From NCBI GenBank assembly GCA_025093555.1, contig JAIWNF010000094.1:47352-111351 (forward strand): a stretch of DNA of 64,000 nt. Reading direction: 5' to 3'. A program made the translations under genes and the position numbers. Shown one piece after another: positions 58,376 to 64,000 of this stretch; the first letter of the stretch is position 1; each line of letters starts with the position of its first letter. The notes below the pieces were generated by a model, which made no database searches, was not told the DNA's origin, and worked only from the letters and a program-made list of their open reading frames with translations. The stretch comes from Circinella umbellata. Lineage: Eukaryota > Mucoromycota > Mucoromycetes > Mucorales > Lichtheimiaceae.

Positions 58376-61300
58376 GTTTGTAAAAGTAGTAAGACTATGA
58401 AGAATAAAGGAAAGTTAAGTGAGAGAGTTGTTGTTGCTATAAATTGATAAATAATTTTTTTTAAAAAAAGCGGCAAAAACCGTTGCTCTTTTATATCTTT
58501 TTCACTTAATATTATTATTAGTATCTTTCATGATTTATCATTGAGTACGCAGCGAACTTCTTTTTAGTCTATAAACCGTTCAAAGTAAAATTTTTCTTTT
58601 AGCTAAGTTGTTGTTATTTAGCCAAGTTGATAACTAAAAATTGAAGACAAAAATAACGATAGTTGTAACGATGATTATAGAATCGAAAATATTCTCCAAA
58701 TCTAACGAAAGGAGAGTAATATTATGTTGAAAGAAAAATATAATAATTATAACGGTATATTGAGAAAAAGGGAATATTAAAGGGAGCCAAGCAAAAAAAA
58801 AAAAAAAACACAGACGTACTTGATCGGGGACACGGACAATATATTTGCACAGCTTCTGTAACGCTTTATTTTTTAAATAATATCCGGTGGTTCCCTATTT
58901 TCTTTTTTGATGAGTTATTGGAATAATATGAACGATATCTTGTTCTTTAAACATAATACTTTAATATATCCATTTTGTATTTTATTTCAAAAATTGTAAA
59001 TCATATATATTGTTTTATTATTTCTTAACGGTTGGGGGAGAGAGAGTGGCGGAATATTATATCTTAACAAAACTTGAGTATAGATCAAAAGGAATGTTTA
59101 TTTATTTTTTTTTCTGTTTACAATTTTCAAAAAACTAACAATAAATTATAATACGTAATATTATTTATTTTGAAAAAAAAAAAGCAAAGATCTTTTGTAT
59201 ATATTCTTTTTTAAACAATGTTTTTACTGTGTAAAAGAAAAATACAGGAGTGGGAAAGAAATTGTATAAATGGTTTCAAAAAAGAATCGATATTCTATCT
59301 ATTGCGATCGTTTGAAAATTCAAATAATGATTTTTTTTTTGTTAAATTGAAAGGTGTTATTGAATCAACCACCAAAAAAATTTCATTACTTCAACAACAC
59401 GTTACTAGTTATAGTCCGAGTTATGCATAAAATATTATTTGGGGAAAATTGATTCGCTACCAAAAAAAAACCAGGAATTTTTATATATTTTTTACCCCTG
59501 AAAATCGATCATTGTAAACATCGATAAGTTATGTTGTCATGATAGTTGTATATGATGAAGGGAAAACAATTAGTATCCAGTATATTATTATTATTATTGA
59601 GCATTTTTCTACCGTTCTGATATTTGTTTTTTCTTTCATAGTAATAATCAAATAAAAAATTGTTTTTGGGAGATATTTTTTTTATCGTTATAATTAAAAA
59701 TAAATAATAAAATACTAAAGATACGTATGTATTAACAACACTTTTTTTTTACGTACAAAAAATAACGTCCTTGTGTACGTATATATTACAATATGTACTT
59801 ATTTTAATAATGCTTTTACGTAGTCGTTCTTGAAATCTAGCCAGTAGAAAGAAAAAAACCCAACATTTAATAATCTGTTGATAATATGTATTTTGTATAT
59901 TGATACAAGCTTTGCCGATCAAAAAAAAAAGTAGCGCGATTCACACAAATTTGATTATTGTTATTAAGTTAATATATTTTAATACTCCTTGTGAATAATA
60001 TGTTGTCATAGAAATAGGTGTGTGGGAGAAGACAAGAATTACATCATCCCATAATAACACAGTAAGATTATTGAGTTACTATGAGACAACATACCACAAA
60101 AAATTATTTGGTTATTTCCAAAATGGAATTTTTGATTGAAAAAAATAATGATCAACGATGTTGTTATTATTTTTGTGATATAAAAAGAACTAGAGAGCTT
60201 TCCATTGTGGGGGTGAGGGGGGGGTTGTTTCCTTATACAGAAATTGGGAATAAATCAAACCTATTGATACTTTCCGAAAAGTGTATTACAATCATATCAG
60301 TTCATACACAATTGATACGTACCACCCCCCTAAAAAAGTTCTGCTGCCCCGTCGACGGTCTCAGACTCTCCGAATCTATGTACTCTTTTAGCTTTGATCT
60401 CAGGATAGCTTTATAGCGATACCTCTCTTGTCGTCGATGTCTATGGTTAAATATAAAGAATGTGTACTGTACGTAGGACCGCCCCTCCCAAAAAAAAACA
60501 TCATTCCATATTCGACTTTTTCAATCTTGGATATAACTTTCAACTATATCTTAGAAACGAAAAGTTAAATACTGTAATTGTTTTTTGCAACATCGTCCAG
60601 TTCTTTTTTTTTTGTGGGGAAGGGGTAAAGGTTTTGTTAATATTTTACTATGGATTAACTAAAATATACGGGTCTTACTGCAAAAAGATTATAAACATAG
60701 ATTATGTTGATCATCCCTGGGGGGGGTTTGCTTCAAGTTTCCATTGTTAACATCCTATTACCACATCCATTCTTCGGAGACAATGAGTTTTTTTTTTGTA
60801 GAAAATTTATTGACCCAATTTTATGGGTTATGTATATGATTTAAGTAATACATAAATGATGAAAAGTTACAAAATGGAACCAAATGGTTAAAAAAATTAA
60901 AGGGTTGATTAATATGGTGGTTTGCTGGAGCATTATATTGTTCTTCACAGGATGGAAGGTGTATGTAAGATCCCTTTTGTTATAACACCATTGACCCCAA
61001 AAAGTTGTTGTTTTTTTTTAAAAAAAAAAAGCAAATTGTCAGTGGTTTGGCCACGAGTGAAGAAGTATGGTGGTGATAATATCGTAGAATTCTATAGTTG
61101 CAAGTCAGAAAGTGTAGATAAAAATCTGGTTGAAAGTGAGGTGATGTGGTCAACAGTAAGCTGGTCGAAGACAATAATAAGAATACAGCAACAACAATTA
61201 AAAAGCCATCTTGTCTTTATTTGTTCGAGCCAAGAGTTTAGAGATAAAAGAAAAGCTAACATTAGTTTTCCGGGCAAACCTGAGCTAAAAAAAAAGTCGT

Positions 61301-62866
61301 CTACATACAAAAGTTTTAGAGAGATTATGAGACTTACGTTACATATTAATAATAATATATATATGTATATATTCATTCATACTTTTAAAAATAATATAAA
61401 ATAAATAAAGTGTTACGTAGAAATTACCCCTCAACAAGAATATTATACATCCATCATTTATCATGTGTCATTGTTAATATATTCTGTACACATGTACAAG
61501 ATGATACTTCCTTCAAAAAAGTTGCAGAACACGGGGTTTTCAAATTAGCGGGTGTGCAAAAACCGGCGGTGTACTGTAATACTTTCTTTTTTTTGGACAC
61601 ACACTTTGATAAAACAACAACAATAACATTGTTCAGTCTCTTTTCTAATTCTCTCGTACATCATCTCTCTGCTTGTATCAGAAGATTTCTTCAAGTAGCA
61701 ATGGAACTATTAAGCTGTTCGAATCCAAAAAATCATATCTCTAATAATATAATATATGTATCTGATTCATAACGTAACAGGTTTTCTTGATGATATACGT
61801 ATATAGTTATCAGTAATAATTAACCAGTGAATTATGTATTTGCTATTATTAACGTTAAAATACGTATTAAAGAGAAATAATAAAAGAACAGTTTAAAAGC
61901 CTTTATCATAACAAGCAAGAAAAAATGTTTTATACATCTCAAGAAATTACTTATATAATGCTATGTAATATTATGAGCTTTACATAAAATGGTATATATA
62001 ATGCAGATAGTAACGTCAAATATAGATATATATTGTTTCCACTATTACGTACTACAATTCTTATATCACTGAGGCAACTTTTACCTAGGTAATAACCACA
62101 AAAAAAAATAACATTTCGAAACCAAATAAAATATTCCCAACTTTCTATCCAAAAGTATGATTCTTTTCGTCATCAGTTATATATATGTATATATTCCTAT
62201 TCGAATAGTATACTTTCAAAGAAAAGACTCTTTTACTGTCAAAACGTCAAAAAAAAAAGAATAATGCGGTGATCATATACAATAATTCTATTATTATTAT
62301 GATATATCCAATATCAAAAATTTAGATTTTATTAGCGTATAAAAACTGAGAGAATAATAGGTAGATATAAATAAAAGTACTCATTTTTAGATAGCTAGAC
62401 TATAATTTCTTTTCTTTCCCTTACATTTACTGTATTATTATTGTGAATCAAGTGCTCAAAAGTATTTCACATTGTTCTTTCAATAGAACAATAATAAATA
62501 ATTTTATTTTGAATTTCTGAACTTAATAAAAAGATAAATCCTCTTGTTTTTTCAAAAAAAAAAATTATTTGCATTGATCAGTCTATAACAGTGTTAAAAA
62601 ATAAAATTTGGCTACACAAAATAAACCTGAGTCATTATTTAGTTTTCCATACGAAGACAACTTTAAGCTATTCATCTAATATGGAATGGTTATGGCTAGA
62701 AACTTGAGTCAAAAGAAAACATTAGCATTTAAGGAAATGATATTGTAATAATAGTACACGGACAAGGTATTTTTTATTTCTATAACGTATATTTAAAGGT
62801 ATTTATTTTACATTTATTAATGTTGCAGGGAATAATATATTACTGCCAATAACAGTACTACTACTA
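58376..62866. other. Long gene-poor region
   Basis: About 4.5 kb without a gene that I can support. Frames at 59218-59430, 60081-60416, 60922-61404 and 61410-61772 are open for 70-160 codons, but have mixed composition, no domain motif and no splice-consistent continuation. A slightly more GC-rich stretch (60180-60480 and 60950-61320) may contain decayed coding DNA. Confidence 0.45.
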
Positions 62867-63572
62867 CAGTGAGTATTCGCTAAACCGGTACTCGATATAT
62901 GGGAGGATTTGTACAGGTTTAGCGAATTACCGGTTTAGCGAATTGAAACGCAGCTGGTACTAATATGTAGTATACTGGAAAAATAACTAAACTGTGGGGA
63001 TAAGATAAAAAAAATGATATTTCATATAATGTAGCTTTGCTATTTACTTGAGCTAATCTTTTAGTAATAAAAATGACACTGGTGTATACACCAAATAGTA
63101 ATTAATCAGAGACTGGATTAATAATGAATTTACAACAAAGTGTGTTTAATACGGACCTTGGTTAGTAGTCGAATAAATGAGTAAAAACAAATTGTATCAA
63201 CAACATAATTACATATGCAATGTAATGAACAAATACATGACAAAGTTGAAAAGAAGTACATATGTATGCAGATGAAAAAAAAGAGAAAAGCATCTATGTG
63301 AAGTTGGCGAAAAAGAGACACTGTTATCAACAAGATGTTGAGAAGCTTTCTCTTGACGAAAATAATGATTTATGTATTTTTATTCGCTATGAAAAAAAAG
63401 TAGCCAGCTGAAAACAAAGGGAAGAGCTGGGATGAGTTTAAAGGAAGCCTGTATTACTGATTTTACCATTAAAAAGGCTAATATTAAATTATATAAGATA
63501 AAATAATACTATTATAAACCCGGTAAATATTTAGGAAAGTTCACCGGATACCGGTTTAACGAATACTTACTG
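62867..63572. mobile_element. Copy B: pogo/Fot1-like non-autonomous element with 24-base TIRs
   Basis: The left end is CAGTGAGTATTCGCTAAACC (continuing GGTA) at 62867-62890. The right end read on the other strand is CAGTAAGTATTCGTTAAACC (GGTA) from 63572 back to 63549. That is 22 of 24 positions identical. Both ends are flanked by TA (62865-62866 and 63573-63574), the target duplication of the Tc1/mariner/pogo superfamily. The start CAGT and the TTCGCTAA word resemble pogo/Tigger ends. Extra GGTTTAGCGAATT copies lie just inside the left end (about 62918-62945). The interior has a decayed Lys-rich frame only. Copy A at 51711-52343 is a truncated relative. Confidence 0.8.
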
Positions 63573-63574
63573 TA

Positions 63575-64000
63575 TTATTACTGTAAAAAAGCTGTACTTT
63601 TCCGAAACCTTAAATCTACATGGGACGGAAAGATACTGCGAATGTTGGTTGTATATTAAAAATATAAAAAAAAAAGGTAAGATAAATAAACAAAAGAGTT
63701 TTTTTCAACAGCTAAATATGGTGTGTATTCAAGTCATGTCTGTGGTCAGTACAATATGACGTTCGTAAAATTAACCATATTGTTATTTCTTTTTCTTACC
63801 AAGTCATTCTGTTGTTGCTACTGAGATTATACTAATATCCATAACTATATTAAGAGAGGAAAATAAAAGTGTCTCAGGCAAACAGCTATTCAAATAACCT
63901 ATCTTTATAATATTCATCACTGCTGATAAGATGCCAGAAATTTCAAAAGATGATAAGAAGAATATGATTGAGTACTAATCAATTATAGTCGAATTCTGTT
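63575..64000. other. Terminal stretch, no gene seen
   Basis: AT-rich sequence to the end of the window. No coding frame is visible. Confidence 0.5.

Noticed and set aside
59218..59430. 70-codon plus-strand frame with fairly protein-like sequence
   Set aside because: Short, isolated, without splice-consistent partners or a recognised motif. I could not separate it from chance.
60081..60416. 111-codon plus-strand frame
   Set aside because: No motif and no upstream or downstream coding context; homopolymer-rich.
60922..61404. 160-codon plus-strand frame
   Set aside because: Mixed composition, A-run derived lysine tracts, no domain motif, an opposing open frame, and no exon-like continuation.
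61690..61730. GTTCGAATCC word resembling a tRNA T-arm
   Set aside because: No matching A-box, acceptor stem or cloverleaf around it.

Overview
The window looks like nuclear DNA of an early-diverging filamentous fungus, most likely a Mucoromycota (Mucorales-type) genome. It is strongly AT-rich, with long A/T homopolymers and many microsatellites. Genes carry many short GT-AG introns with TACTAAT-like branch points, and the encoded set is fungal: SHO1 osmosensor, DASH subunit DAD3, FMC1, PRP4 and a TPR/F-box/LRR protein. All exon models below were assembled by hand from splice signals, reading phase and family motifs. No alignment was run.

Layout. 1-4230 holds only a broken copy of a small secreted peptide gene. 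4231-13128 is a compact block: a coiled-coil protein, mitochondrial branched-chain 2-oxoacid dehydrogenase E1 alpha, DAD3, a DDHD phospholipase and FMC1, with convergent pairs separated by about 50-65 bases. 13129-25500 is accessory: a TPR/F-box/LRR gene, a GC-rich double hairpin, an inverted-repeat element studded with GGCGCGCC, a 195-base tandem duplication and a decayed gene. 25584-38921 is gene-rich: a DMT/YdcZ membrane protein, a small GGWW membrane protein, PRP4, a peroxisomal acyl-CoA ligase, uS14, SHO1 and a serine-rich wall/GPI-type protein. 42219-46411 carries eL31, a Roadblock/LAMTOR4-like protein and a DHHC palmitoyltransferase. 46412-48625 is a patch of different composition with an 18S rRNA fragment. 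48626-51278 has a PPR protein and a peroxisomal alpha/beta hydrolase, end to end. From 51700 on the window is gene-poor: two copies of a pogo-like TIR element, a duplicated pair of small secreted acidic peptide genes and a separate small secreted protein gene.

How genes relate. Most are ordinary housekeeping genes. Two enzymes end in peroxisomal targeting tripeptides (AKL and SKL). The most unusual content is a family of small secreted proteins with a conserved signal/pro-region, a dibasic processing site and an acidic tail. It is present as two intact duplicated copies plus one decayed copy 50 kb away, and all share a TATA box and leader. Other points of note are a palmitoyltransferase whose catalytic motif is split by a 12-base microexon, and two GC-AG introns. 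No CRISPR array, tRNA gene or bacterial-type operon was seen.
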